Source: Coleophoma eucalyptorum (taxonomy: Eukaryota > Ascomycota > Leotiomycetes > Helotiales > Dermateaceae). From it: DNA of 64,000 bases. Below, piece by piece: positions 33,571 through 45,293 of this stretch (position 1 is the stretch's first letter; every line of letters starts with the position of its first letter). The stretch spans positions 124,001-188,000 of the forward strand of contig JALRME010000004.1 in the NCBI GenBank assembly GCA_026120035.1. Reading direction: 5' to 3'. Below the pieces are notes generated by a model. It was not told the origin of the DNA. It saw only the letters and a program-made list of their open reading frames with translations, and ran no database searches. The position numbers were made by a program, and so were the translations under genes.

Positions 33571-35421
33571 TCAATTAATCAACATTGCACATTCCTTCTC
33601 CTCAAAGACATCACTCCAAACCAACTCTTCCCCTGCATCTCTTCTTTTCCACACCTCCATCAGTGTCTCGCCTAACTTACTCACAACTGCAATACCGTTC
33701 CGTGCGCGTAAGGTGGCAAGAATATTCTGCACGAACCCGCGGTCCTCTGGAGACGTGCAGAGTTGACCCGCCGTCATCAATGGAAATGAGCACACGTTGA
33801 AAAGCCGGCTTGTGGGTGGGATCTGTTTGAGGAGCGCAACAACACTATTGGAAAGATTTTGGATGAATTCTTCAGGTGCTTCAACCTCGGGCAACACCGA
33901 CATACGCTGATGCAAAAGAAAAGGACAGGAATGGTATAGATGCAGTAATGCAGACAGGTGGTAGGCTCGAGCCATGGCGTGGCAGGCAGGAACACCGACG
34001 GATTTGTCATCGGAGATCATGCATACAAGCTCCAATGCATCACCGGATACCCTGATCGGACTTATCTGTCTTTCATCTAAATCATCCTGAGCATCCGGTG
34101 TTGGATTCCAATCAAGCAAATGGATTTCGAGCGATAAGAGTGCTGTTCTCTGGAGCTCCGAAGGATCATTATGTCTTAATTGGCGTCTGATGAGGGCTAG
34201 CTGTCCGATATTGGGCATCAAACTGCCCCATGTCCCAAGTATAGCATCTGTCGTGGAATATTCAAGTCCAACAATCGATGAAAGTGTGATTCCTCGGTAG
34301 TCAATGACGAGACTAGTCAAAGTTTCAAGCCAGCACAGCAAGCTACGGAAGCAGGCAGGTATTCTTTTGACATAAGATCATCGTATGTAAATGTTTGGCG
34401 CACAGCTTCTAGGTGCAAAATCCCATTAGAATCCGGAATGAAATAACTCTATCAAAGTCAGCCGTACCCTATCCAATGCTACAGGTGGTTTACTAACTTC
34501 AGTTGTCGAAAGAACCAAACATGTAATAAAGGTTTCAGCGGAAGACCTTCTCTTTCCCAGCTCGATTCTCAAAGCACTTGTGGCACTAGATCTCATTCTG
34601 AAGGCTTGTTGTGATAATCTAATATCACTATATGTATCAGCGATATGCAGCGCTGCTATTGAGGCAAGTGCCCAACGTAACACTCCTCTAGTAGAGAGAT
34701 ATTGACGGAGTGTATTCCCAAATGGGTTCTCCGGTCCATCGAAGATTGAAAAAATTGGCGCAACATTCTCAAAATAATGATCAAGGAAGAACTGAGATAC
34801 CTGGCTCAGTTCTGATGGCCTATGAGTAGACAGAGAAGAGCAATGAAACCGCCCTCTTTCGTGGATCCCCGTCATGTAAGTTTTGAGCGCTGGTGCAGTA
34901 CTCTGTAAAGTGTTTGGGATATTTGTAGATAAAGGTGGCTGAGAAAGCCAAGAAGAGGAATATTCATGAGTTGAAGCAGCAGGCTCTGATATTGAATGTC
35001 AGTAATCGGACTGCAGAGCAACTTAAGGCTGTAAATCGAACCTTGGTCGCCAAATCTGCTATGTTTTGAGGTCAAAGCCACTTCCTTAGGCCCTTGCTCT
35101 CCAGGAAGCTCTCCCCCGTTCTCCCTTGATTTTGGCGCAGCATCGACCCATTTGAATTCACGGGTAATGTCACTCCCAGGACAATTGAATCCTCTTCTTA
35201 TACAGTTTAAGCACGCAGGCTTGGATCGATCACAGCGAATGTGACGAGCTTTACAGGTGTGACAACCTGATACACCTGATTAGCTATTCAATATGAACCT
35301 GAATGCAAGTAATATTACCAGCATGGTTTCTTGAAGGTCGGGGAGGTAAGATCCTCGTTGAAATACGTTGCATAGGAGACGACGGTGCCAGTCTTTCCTT
35401 AGCTATCAGTGTTCGTGGCAT
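33571..35421 (-). CDS. Zn2Cys6 transcription factor of the amine gene group, one apparent frameshift
   Basis: Minus-strand exons are 35421-35319, 35266-35042, 34985-34498 and 34448-33571. The zinc cluster GCHTCKARHIRCDRSKPACL continues with NC and a last Cys, in the pattern CX2CX6CX6CX2CX6C. It starts exactly at the first splice. Later parts match the DUF3468/Fungal_trans_2-type region: LRWALASIAALHIADTYSD, HLEAVRQTF and LLCWLETLTS. Between about 34345 and 34375 the frame changes by one base. The only splice solution there would be a 29-nt intron, too short to be credible. So this is either a real frameshift (a damaged regulator) or a sequence error. It is convergent with the permease and likely regulates it and the amine oxidase, by context. 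Confidence 0.78.
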
Positions 35422-35906
35422 GCCGGAAGGGTTAAGCACTAGGATCTTCAATAGGCCAGCTGGCAGATGAATCAGATAACATATGCACGATATCGACCCA
35501 CCAGTATTCTCAGATAGCCGAGATTGTACACTGAGATATTATAAAGACAAGCTTTCCGCGGATGTCTTCAGGGTAGACAAAAATGAGACTCGTTATCCTT
35601 GTCATACATACTGTTATGGTATCTTTCGCTTGTCTACTGCGTACCCACTCAACCTCCGGTGCACTATGTCAAAGGTGGGATGCAGAATTAATTTATCAGC
35701 AATAAATTTCTTAAAACGTGAACTATGTAACTTATGGGCTATCTAACATGCAAGGAATAGATGCTACCCCACCATTGATTCTCATCTAGCTTTATTTTGA
35801 TGATGTCTTGCTAGTTTATAGGTTTACAGTATTAGGTAAGATACATTACTCTATACCCAATTCGTCGTCCTTTTGCCCCTATTCTGCTCCTACGGATGTA
35901 CAGGAA
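35422..35906. other. Spacer between regulator and P450 gene
   Basis: About 485 bp. It contains the promoter of the minus-strand regulator and the 3' end of the P450 gene. No additional gene is recognised. Confidence 0.4.
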
Positions 35907-37755
35907 TCACTTATCAATTTCCACGGCGCGATTGATCATGTTAACTGCAGCTTGGGAACGTGGTGTAATTATGGCTTGAAAATCCATTGGTGGTGGTCTT
36001 AAGCAAGTTAGTCACAGATAGATAAGAACCTTACCAGGCAGGAAGATAGACTCACGAGGCCAGGAAAGCACCCCAATCCATAGGGTCTAAGCTTGGCAAA
36101 GTTTTCTGTCCTTGTGTATCAGTAGGAGCTGAAATGTCGAAAGACCAAACGAAACTCGCGATCACTAAATTCCAAACGTATCAGCAACTATGTCGTATGC
36201 ATTAGCTATGCCGACGAGCATGGATGACTACTTAAGAATAAAGTTTGCTCAGCAAAGTGCTGGCCGAGACATTTCCGACTTCCACTATGTAAGTAAGTGT
36301 TAGCAGCGATATTGGAAATTTCAAGGAGCAAATAAGACTTCGTGCTTACAAACCAAAACCCGCATGGGGCAAGGTATTCAATCGACCATTCTCGTCTAAG
36401 AACCTCTCTGGCTTGAATTCCTTGTGGTCAGGGTAGAGTTCCTCGTCTTCGTGGATGTGTTGCGACAATGCAAAGATAGTTGCTCCTTTAGGAATGAAAT
36501 AGCCGGCGTAGAAATCATCAGCAATAACGGCGTGCGGAATAGCTACTGGTGCAACTGTACGCCAACGGAAGGCTTCCCGAATCATGGCGGTGATATAAGG
36601 AATGCGTCCGAGGTCGTCAAAAGTTGGTAGACGGTCCCTCCCAACTGCTTCATCAACAACTGCTTGCGCTTGTTTCAGAATATGTGGAAAGTACATGAAG
36701 ATGATGAAGCTAATCAAAAATCAGTACACAAAATGTTCGTCCCTTTCCACAAAACCAAACTCACAATACCACTGTCGTGCCGGTAAGAGTGTCTGTTCCA
36801 GCGTCGACCATAGCTGCACTAATCGTTGTGCCCTCACTCTCTGTGATCTGATGCATCTGGGTTTCAAGCAAAGATTCTACAAGACACTTCTGTTTATCTC
36901 CGTCCTCAACCCGCAATTTTGTAGCATCCCACAGTTCACGATAAAGACCATCTACTTCCTCGCGCCACCGGAGTCCTTGTTTCTTCCAGCCCATGCCGGG
37001 CAGCCACGTTGGGAGATACCTCAAGACTGGTAGATAGTCCACCCAAAATCGACCTTGTACTTGTGCAGTGAATTGATGATCTGTAGCCTTATTAATACGA
37101 GAGATAATGGGATTCTCTAGGTTGGGTATTGACCCGTGCGCAAAGGTCGTGTTCAACATGACGTTGACAGTGAAGCACTTTATAACTTCTACGAAGCGCT
37201 CGGGGTGTCGAACAAGACGCTGGAGGAAGAGATGCAACTCGGTTACCTCTATAGGGTGTGCCCAGTCTCGCAGTGCATTCGCGCGAAGCCGTTCGCCAAG
37301 TATCCTTCGTTGCTTTCTATGCGTGTCGTGTTTTGTTCTTGCAGTGCCAATGTACCATCCGTTCTGAGTAACAAGTTCCTGAGCAACCACCAACTCCGGA
37401 CGGTCTCCATATTTAGCCATTCTCTTCTGCAGGAGATTTTCTGCGTGTTCCATCTTTCCTAGCAAAACTACCGGTTTACCCAGAACCCAGTACATGACAA
37501 TATCGCCTATAGAGAAGGAGACATGTTAGCTAAAACCGCGCCATGCTATCAATAAGGCCACCCACCATACTTCGTAGCCCATTGTTCATATGTAATCCAA
37601 GGTCTCTCGTTATTAATATTGAGCAGGCTTCCGATTATAGGTAACCCCTTCGGTCCAGGAGGGTAGTGTGGTTTGGTCTTGAGCAACTTATATAACACCC
37701 ATGAAGCAATGAGAATCACAGTCAAAAATAAGGTTTCAGGTGCTTCCATGGTCAA
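35907..37755 (-). CDS. Cytochrome P450 (CYP2/O-methylsterigmatocystin-oxidoreductase-like)
   Basis: Membrane-anchored heme monooxygenase of 514 residues. Minus-strand exons are 37755-37566, 37506-36765, 36709-36350, 36284-36232, 36164-36056 and 35997-35907. An N-terminal membrane anchor is followed by the proline-rich hinge YPPGPKGLP. The I-helix motif is AGTDT, the K-helix ExxR is EAFR, and PERF is present. The heme-binding motif FGFGSRKCLG, with ligand Cys436, is completed only by a 53-bp exon. Two further small exons give the normal C-terminus ending in an ITPRS stretch. It is intact. It shares a 396-bp divergent promoter with a carboxymuconolactone-decarboxylase-like gene, so the two are likely co-expressed. 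The substrate is unknown. Confidence 0.93.
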
Positions 37756-38151
37756 GATAGTTTCAGGATAACCAGTTCAGTTACCGGAAGAGCTGAATGG
37801 GAACTTTTATTTTATGACATTTCGAAGTGATATTGAAGTTGACCTGGTCTTCTTATCAGTGTTTCGGCATTGCTAGCCGTTGGCTTATCGATTGGTGAGC
37901 AACTCTCCCACAGCATACGCCCAAGTAGTATTTCAGTGGGTGCTGCGGCTGCCTAGCCGACATTGGAGTTGTCCCACTTGAGTGGGTTAATCTATATATG
38001 GTAAACTATTGCGCGAGCTGTGAATGGTTGTTCCAGTGCATATTTAGTACGGTAGCTTGGTCACATAGTCATTTGTGTGCTGCAAAACAATAAGATCCCA
38101 GCTCCATTCTACTCTCCCTCCTCAATTTCGCACTTTTTCACAGATAACAAA
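37756..38151. promoter_or_regulatory. Shared divergent promoter, P450 / CMD-like gene
   Basis: 396 bp between two start codons pointing away from each other. CT-rich sequence lies just before the plus-strand start. An in-frame ATG at 38077 exists but would add an unusual 25-residue extension, so it is treated as leader. Confidence 0.5.
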
Positions 38152-38811
38152 ATGTCGGGACCACGTTACCCTGCGATACCTCCAGAGAAATTGACGCCGG
38201 AGCAGCAGGTCTTCTATGATGAGATGAAAGAGAGAATCCGCAACGGCATGGGCTCAACGTTAGTTTCTAGTAACAACTCACCATATAAAGCGATACTAAA
38301 AATTTGCAGATTCACCCTAGAAGGGAATGATGGTGGGCTCTTAGGGCCACTCTCTATCATGATGTATACTCCAAAGTATTCAACCCACACTATGCGCTTG
38401 AACAAAGAGGTGCTAAACCTGCCGGCTTTAGAGCCACTGGTCACTGAGGTTGCCATATTGGCTACCCAGGGACACTACACCGGGTCCTTTGGAGGGTTTC
38501 TTACCTACTCACACTCAAGGATTGTCGCGAACCAGGGATTATTGACGGAAGAGCAGATGAAAAAGATCACAGAAGGAGAGAAGCCGACGGACCTAGGAGC
38601 AAAGGGAAGTGTGACTTTCGACTTGGCCATGCGGCTGGTCAAGGGAGGCAAACCTCTGGAGCAAGAACTGTGGGAGCGGGCCAATACCATATTAGGGAGG
38701 GATCAGACTTTACATGTTATCCAGCTTGTGGCTTATTACAGCCTGCACGGCGTAACGCTTAATGCCGGGATTATCGGTGCTCCTGAAGGAGAGCGTATTT
38801 GGACATCGTAA
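38152..38811 (+). CDS. Carboxymuconolactone-decarboxylase-like (AhpD-like) protein
   Basis: Intronless gene of 219 residues starting MSGPRYPAIPPEKLTPEQQ. It is an all-helical protein of the CMD/AhpD superfamily, with the typical LEGNDGGLLGPLSIMMYTP region and TEVAILATQGHYTGSFGG. No CxxC redox pair is present, so peroxidase-type AhpD activity is unlikely. Fungal members of this kind are often found next to P450s and oxidoreductases, but few have a proven reaction. The paired P450 shares its promoter. The function is open; a decarboxylase/lactone-acting or helper role is possible. Confidence 0.85.
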   Translation: MSGPRYPAIPPEKLTPEQQVFYDEMKERIRNGMGSTLVSSNNSPYKAILKICRFTLEGNDGGLLGPLSIMMYTPKYSTHTMRLNKEVLNLPALEPLVTEVAILATQGHYTGSFGGFLTYSHSRIVANQGLLTEEQMKKITEGEKPTDLGAKGSVTFDLAMRLVKGGKPLEQELWERANTILGRDQTLHVIQLVAYYSLHGVTLNAGIIGAPEGERIWTS

Positions 38812-39068
38812 GCAAAGAAGCGCCATTTTTCTAATGCACTGTGTATTTAGAAGCTGGACAAAATATCACGTAGTTGCAATATTTATTTTGGAGGAATTTG
38901 GAAATTGTGCTTTCTGTACTGTTTTCGTGTCGCTGGTTGCCTTCCACATGCTAAAATAATAGCAGTTAATACGAATTGAACTATTCTGCGTGGAAATACT
39001 GTAATACAAACAGAATTAGGGACCGGTATTTCTAATTCAAATTCTTCAATAGATGGTTAGAAAATATA

Positions 39069-39116
39069 ACGTATATGATAAGCGAGTGTACCATACAAGC
39101 GAGTGTACCACTTTCT
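39069..39116 (+). repeat. Left terminal inverted repeat of the pogo-type element
   Basis: 48 bp, identical to the reverse complement of 40878-40925. The word AAGCGAGTGTACCA occurs twice in a row within it, 17 bp apart, giving two likely transposase-binding sites. Confidence 0.95.
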
Positions 39117-40877
39117 AGCATAACACGCTACTTTTACTTTAACAGACTATAATTCTACAACGAAACATAATAGAGCTTTCATATGAAAGTAGAGTTAACC
39201 TTATACTCGAAATACTTCGTACGACCCCGAAAATAAGCCTTAGGGCTATAGCAAAGACCTATAATATCTCGTATGTTACTATCCTACGGCGACGCGCCGG
39301 AATTCTTCTACGACGTAATTCTCCATCAAACTCGAAGAAACTTATAATACTCGAAGAAGAAGCTATTCTACGTTATATAATTGAACTAGCGACGCGATTA
39401 TTTCCTTCTCGATTAAGTAGTGTTGAAGATATAGTAAATTAACTCCTACGTATACGCGACGCGCCTCCAGTTGGCAAGCGCTAGGCCTATAACTTTGTAT
39501 AGCGCCAGCCAGAGCTTCGTATACGCTTTACTCGAAAATACGACTACTAGAGAGCCTTATACGAAGATCCGAAGGTTATTGAAGTATGGTTTACGCTCGT
39601 ACGGAATACAAAAGCTAAGTACGGGATCGTAGACAAGGATATATATAACTTTGACGAAACGGGGTTTATGATAGGTATAATATTCCCTAGAATAGTAGTT
39701 ATAACTACAGAAGGTCGTAATAGGGCTAAATTAGCCCAGCCTAGGAATAGAGAATAGGCTATAGTAATATAGGGAGTTTCTACGATAGGGTGGGCTCTTC
39801 CACCTTTTATTATTCTAGCAGCCTAGTACTACCTATAGAACTAGCATAAAGAATGCGACCTACTAGCTACCTAGGCTCTTACAACTATAGATAATGGCTG
39901 GACTACCAATCCTATAGGCCTAGATTGGATTAAGTATTTCAATAAGCATACATAGGGTCGTACGAAAGATAGATATCGTCTACTAGTCCTAGATGGCCAT
40001 AAGAGCCACCATTCTACGGATTTTGAGCTTTACTACTAGGAGTATAATATTATTACCCTCTATATGCCTCCGCATTCTTCCCACCTTCTACAGCCACTAG
40101 ACGTAGGCTGTTTTGGGCCTCTGAAGCAAGCATATGGTCGATAGATAGAGGACTTGATACGAGCATATGTTAACTATATTAGTAAGCTTGAATTCCTCTA
40201 TGGATTCCGGGCTGCTTTCTTCAAAGCTATAACCGAAAAAAACATCTAGGGAGGCTTTGCTGGAGCTGGCCTAGTACCGTACGACCCAGAGAGAGTTTTA
40301 TCCAAGCTAGACGTACAGCTACGGACCCTAACACCACCCCTAGCTATAGCTATAGGTGATACCTGGGTTACAAGAACACCCTAGAATCCAATTAAAGCTG
40401 ACTCTCAGACTGATCTTATTAAGACACGGATTTCAAATCACTAGAATAGCTCACCAACACTAATTTTGGATGCTATAGACCAGTTTTCAAAGGGGGTAAA
40501 GGTAATAATGCACGAAGTAGCCCTTCTTCGAGCCGAGAACTCTACGCTACGAAGGGCAAATAAAGCCCTTAGTAAACGTCGACGGACTAAAAAAACTAGG
40601 CTACAGCATAGAGGAACCCTTACAGTAGAAGAAGGTCAGGCGTTAGCTAACCAGAAGGCTATAAATGATTAGGTAACCCAAGAAGTTCGTTAGGGTAGAA
40701 GAACTAAAAGTAGGGCTCGTACAAAGACCAGGTGCTGTAGGGTATATGGAAAGCCTGGTTATAATGCCCGTACGTGTCGAGAAGCTAGTTTATCATTAGA
40801 TTTAGTGATTTCAGATACTATAGTAGTTGATTCATAGGGTTGGTATAGTAGATTTAGTAATTTCATATAGGGTAGTT

Positions 40878-40925
40878 AAGAAAGTGGTACACTCGCTTGT
40901 ATGGTACACTCGCTTATCATATACG
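40878..40925 (-). repeat. Right terminal inverted repeat of the pogo-type element
   Basis: Perfect partner of the left repeat, also with the doubled AAGCGAGTGTACCA word on the minus strand. The outer border is followed by TA. Confidence 0.95.
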
Positions 40926-40927
40926 TT

Positions 40928-41834
40928 AGCTTCATATCTGAGAATACTTCTGACAATTTTGTAGCCATTCCGGTGGCAGAGATTCTAGAGCTTGCACAGA
41001 CCCTAGCCATCCTGCCTATAAAGTGCACAGTGTCTGTTAGGCTTGATCAAGTACTCGCTAGGATACCTGTCGGGGGAGTCGATGGAGCGGCAACAGTAAT
41101 GGGCTTGTTATTGATGATGTGCCTCCAAAACTTTTCCGAATTTTGCTACAACCTTAACCTCGCAGAAATAGTAACAAGGTAATAATTCATTAATAAAAAT
41201 AAAATAAAGATCAACTAGCCTCTGCTCTATCTTCTCCCTCATGACAACTGAGTAGGTAATTAATGTATTTGAGGCTAAAGACCGGCATCTATTTGTCCTC
41301 CCAGCGTTGCAAGAATCTGGGGATATGTACACACATCCATATTCTACAATGGGTATGGGATGATATTCATGATAGGATACTACCACTGAGGGTTGAGGCA
41401 GGATGGTGGCATAATATCTAACCTAGATTAGCTTCAGATTGAATGGCGGAATTCACTCGGAGCAAGTCTTATCAATCACCATATGCAGCTCTCTCTGCTG
41501 ATTACACCTAATAGTGGGGGTGTGGTTCGTTCTACAAGGAACACACCTGTGGGGCATTCTCATTGTTGAAGCATTAGTGATTGTGCCACAGCTTCTTCAA
41601 AAATTCAGGGAATTGATATCGTACAACCCCACCCAAGTTTAGGCTCGGATCTGTTCCGATGGTACATCTTATCTCTTGGGCACAACAAAGAGTTCTAGCC
41701 AATGCTGAGACACATTATTCCCTTATGTATTGCCAGCCTCTCAATATCAAATATAATACGCATCATCCACGTCTACGGATTTTTCTCTACTCAGATAATT
41801 TGTGCCGTGTCGTAAAGGTTTTCCGCAGATCAAT
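40928..41834. other. Spacer between transposon and sugar porter
   Basis: About 900 bp with no supportable gene. It includes the promoter and leader of the transporter. Confidence 0.4.
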
Positions 41835-43940
41835 ATGTGGAGTTACCGGTGGCCTTTCCGGGGTAGAAAGCTTATCCAAACTCTTAATTATGCGAACGCA
41901 TTCGCGTTCATGCTTTACGGTTGGGATGCTGGTAAAGAGCCTTCTGAACGCTCAAACATATGTATTCTGCTAATATGCTTCAAAGGCGTGATTGGTGGTG
42001 TCCTAGCGAACCCATACTTCTTAGATGCAGTTGGGAACCCGACGGACTCGAGATACGTCACCTTCATCGCTGCTGGTATCCTACTTGGTGATGTTGTTGG
42101 CCTCGCCATGTTTGCTCCTTTCACATGGCGTCTTGGAAGAAGAAGAACTGTAATTTTGTGCTGCTGGATTGCTATAGTGGGAGTTATCCTGCAGACTGTA
42201 GCTAAGTCGTGAGTCGCACGCTTCTCTCTCCTTTCCATTATAGCACTTGAACTAATATATCGCCCTTTAAACAGTCCTATCGAGATCCTTGTTGGGAGAG
42301 TGGTTCTTGGTATAGCTAATGGACGTGAGTATAGCCCATGTTTTGTGTTTGGCAATAAACAACCTATACGAGGATCTCCAATTCGCTAACACTTCACGAC
42401 ATATTAGCCCTGGCTGCAACCACCCCCATATATATACAGGAGTCCAATGTCACGGGTAAAACACGCACATTTGATACCATGATCATGGTACTCTGGGGTA
42501 TTGGCGGTATCTCAGTAGCTACATGGTTCGACTACGCCATGCTCAAGGCGCCGGACCATAGCGCATGGCGAGTAGCACTAGCCATGCAGGCCTTATTTTT
42601 GGTCATAAGTCTCATTCTTGTATATGGTTGCCCTGATTCTCCCAGGTACGTGAAGTTTCTCATTTAGATCCAAGTTATTACAGTCTTTGTGGACCTTACA
42701 AGCCCACTCGCCCATGTTAATCACTAATGCGTCTTAGGTGGTTGTTTGCACGTGGGCGAGAGGCAGATGGTGACGATGCTCTCAAACGCCTGATTGATGC
42801 AGACGAGTCAAACAAGCATTTCATCCAAGTAAAGGACGATATCCTGACCTCCATTAAGCTGGAGCGTGAGCAGACCAAGCAACTCACATTTAAGGTCCTT
42901 TTCACCGGTGATGGAAGTCCGACAAAAAACGTGCAACGCATCTGGTAAGCTTTCTGTTTCTGCTCTATACGCCCATTCTTTCTTTACTATCTTGCTGACT
43001 ATACTGCACAACTAGGCTTGGAATCCTTATCGATGTTTCCGGGCCCTTTTTTGGAACACAACTGATCACTTTTTATGGACAAAGTCTACTTCAAGGCGTC
43101 GGTATTCAAGGAGACCTGGTCACCTTAGCACTCGCTTCTATCAACACTGGGATCCCCATTGGAATGGCTCTTAGCTTTTTCATTCTGCCTCGGGTTGGAA
43201 GACGCCCAATGCTCTGCTGGGGTGCAACTGTACGTGTGCCCTGACGTCAAACTCCTAGGCAATGTCAAATACTGACTCACTCACTTGTAAAGACCCTTAC
43301 TACCCTCATGTGCATCTTTACGGGTCTCACCAACATCAAAAACCCTTCACAAGGTGTTCAATGGGGTTCAGTTGTAGTCCTCCTTCTCTTCAACATTGTG
43401 AATGGCGCCAGCTGGATTTGGCTAGGTTTGTGCACCTCCCTTTTCATTTTTTGAGTACAATACAGAGAGCTAACGTTTAGTCTCGCATATTTAAGCATTC
43501 TTATATGCTGTAGAAATCCTCCCTCTCCAGTATAGGAGTCAGGTACAGTCTATCGGCAACATGGGTCTTTGGTTTTTATCATTTCTAGCTGTCTATTTCG
43601 GAGGGCAGGCTGCCGGCAGTCCCAAAATCGGCGCTCTCATATACATATGGTTCTGTCTCGGTGGTGGTATTGTTACTATCTTATCGTGGATCTTCGTTGT
43701 GGAAAGTAAGTGTGATAGACATAAGGCTTTGAGACCAAGAGGGAGGGGGGGTTCTGTCTTTATGAAACTTGTGCTGACTTACCTTGCGTCATTCTAGCAA
43801 AAGATCTCACGCTTGAAGAAATTGACGTACTGTGGGCTGATGAGGAGTTTAAGAATACTCGTAGTGACTTGCGAATTCTTCATCATAATAATTTTGAAAC
43901 AAAAGATGCGGTTTTACTGAATGAAGAACCAAAAGTCTAG
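41835..43940 (+). CDS. MFS sugar porter, nine exons
   Basis: Predicted plasma-membrane sugar:H+ symporter of 504 residues. Exons are 41835-41931, 41986-42208, 42275-42324, 42408-42645, 42738-42944, 43016-43229, 43293-43425, 43496-43705 and 43798-43940; every join keeps the frame. Motifs in order: NYANAFAFMLYGWDAGVIGG, FTWRLGRRRT, LVGRVVLGIANGPLAAT, a PDSPRWLFARGRE block formed across a splice, VGRRPMLCWG, and EILPLQYRSQVQSIG. The signature after TM12 is FVVETKDLTLEEIDVLW. It looks functional although it lies between a transposon and a pseudogene. The sugar cannot be predicted. It has unusually many introns for its length. Confidence 0.93.
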
Positions 43941-44584
43941 AGTGATCTGAATTATGTGGTAAAAGAATGGCTTCAGAACTTTCTTATGGTAATACGACTA
44001 TAAATTTAAAATTGTATAAAGAGCATTTGACTTAAGTTTAAATAACGATATACCTTCTAATTAAAATCAACTCTATCTTCGTCTAAATGAAGCCAGTTGA
44101 CTCTAATGAGCGAACTTCTTTACCTTTAAGTATAACAGCTTGTTATAAAGGCCATTATTCAAGTATATTGATCTTGACTTCACTATATAATCTAGCATAG
44201 ATTTTATTTCCTGTCAGTTGATATAGTAAAAATAGGCAAGGCTACCTATGACCATTAAATTCACACCCTGATGACCTTTTTTACCTTGTAATCTGTCGAT
44301 ATTATTCTGGCAAGTTTTCAAGGATTTGTGATAGGTGAATAGCTTCAAACTCATCTTCCTTTAAAGGTGTTGGTATACGTTTAAAACGGGCAGACGTTTT
44401 AATAGCATCATAGGCTTCAATTACAGGGTATGTAGTGTTGTAGGTGGTTCTTATTCTTCCTAACAGACGTGAGGGGATATACCTCTCTTCGCGATCGTGA
44501 TCTCGTGACCAATTATGTGATCCAGTCACATGATCAATATGAAATAATACCCTTCCGACAAATGGTAAATAAGTGTAAAATTGA
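43941..44584. other. AT-rich spacer
   Basis: About 640 bp. A 75-codon open frame on the minus strand (44302-44529) ending HLSQILENLPE has a protein-like composition, but I do not recognise it. It may be a relic. No gene is called. Confidence 0.35.
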
Positions 44585-45293
44585 ATGACAGGATGTAATA
44601 AGCCAGATCCCTACCTGGCGTGGTACGAAAAACCCCCCATTGTGGCAATCGTTGTGATGCACGATGTTCTTTACGCCCTTGTCGGAGCAGTGTGCCCCGA
44701 CGGTGCCTTAGATCACTCCAGCTCTGCATGGGTCAGTCTGTCGTTGTTATGGGTGCCGGGCCAGTAGGTCTCCTTTGTGCGGCAGTTGCACGAGTTTTTG
44801 GAGCATCCACTGTTCTGTCTGTTGATATCGTAGATTCCAAAGTGGAATTTGCGAAGTCATTCTGCTCTACACATACGTACAAGAGTCAACAAATTTCCCT
44901 AGAGAATGCTGCTGAGATCCAAAGGGTAGCAGACCTACCCCGCGGGGCTGATGTTGTTATTGATGCAAGTGGCTTTGAGCTGAGCATAAGGACAAGTTTT
45001 CATGTGGTCCGCGTCGGTGTTGCTTTTGTTCATGGCGGTATGGGGAAGTCAGACATCAACTTCCCAATTATGGCTCGGTGCATGAAGGAAGTAACAGCGA
45101 AGGAAGCTTTCAATACGGCAGCGGAGACTATAAGCTTGCCATTGATCTCGTTGTTACAGGTAGAATAGATGTAAAGAAGCTCATCACTGGTACTGTGCCA
45201 TTCGACCAAGCCCTGGAGGCCTTCGAAGAGGTTAAGAGGGGCCATGCGATTAAGATTTTGATTGCGGGTCCGAATGAGAAGTTGAATAGTTAG
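44585..45293 (+). pseudogene. Truncated zinc-type alcohol dehydrogenase (xylitol/sorbitol dehydrogenase-like)
   Basis: The best preserved part, 44730-45165, encodes the Rossmann domain of a medium-chain dehydrogenase: GQSVVVMGAGPVGLLCAAVA, STVLSVDIVDSK, GADVVIDASG. Near 45105 the frame is lost by a one-base change (CMKEVTAK continues in another frame as GSFQYGSGDYKLAIDLV). The C-terminus DQALEAFEEVKRGHAIKILI is intact after that. Upstream, only fragments of the catalytic domain can be read (PPIVAIVV, LYALVGAVCPDGAL). The zinc-binding N-terminus and start codon are missing. It is 5'-truncated and frameshifted, hence non-functional. Confidence 0.88.

Larger units (their letters stand above)
39069..40925 (+). 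mobile_element. Degenerate pogo/Fot1-type (Tc1/mariner) DNA transposon
   Basis: A 1857-bp element bounded by perfect 48-bp terminal inverted repeats and flanked by TA on both sides (39067-39068 and 40926-40927), the expected target duplication. The plus strand encodes a ruined transposase. A helix-turn-helix region comes first (LRAIAKTYNISYVTILRRRA). Then come DDE/D blocks: IYNFDETGF near 39640, LLVLDGHKSHHS near 39990 and LLQPLDVGCFGPLKQAY near 40090. A C-terminal coiled region and a zinc-knuckle remnant (CRVYGKPGYNARTC) follow near 40730. More than ten in-frame stops interrupt it, mostly TAG standing where Trp or Gln is expected. This fits repeat-induced point mutation. It is not autonomous. 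Confidence 0.93.

Noticed and set aside
44302..44529. 75-codon minus-strand frame with protein-like composition
   Set aside because: No family recognised and no flanking exons; mentioned only as a possible relic.
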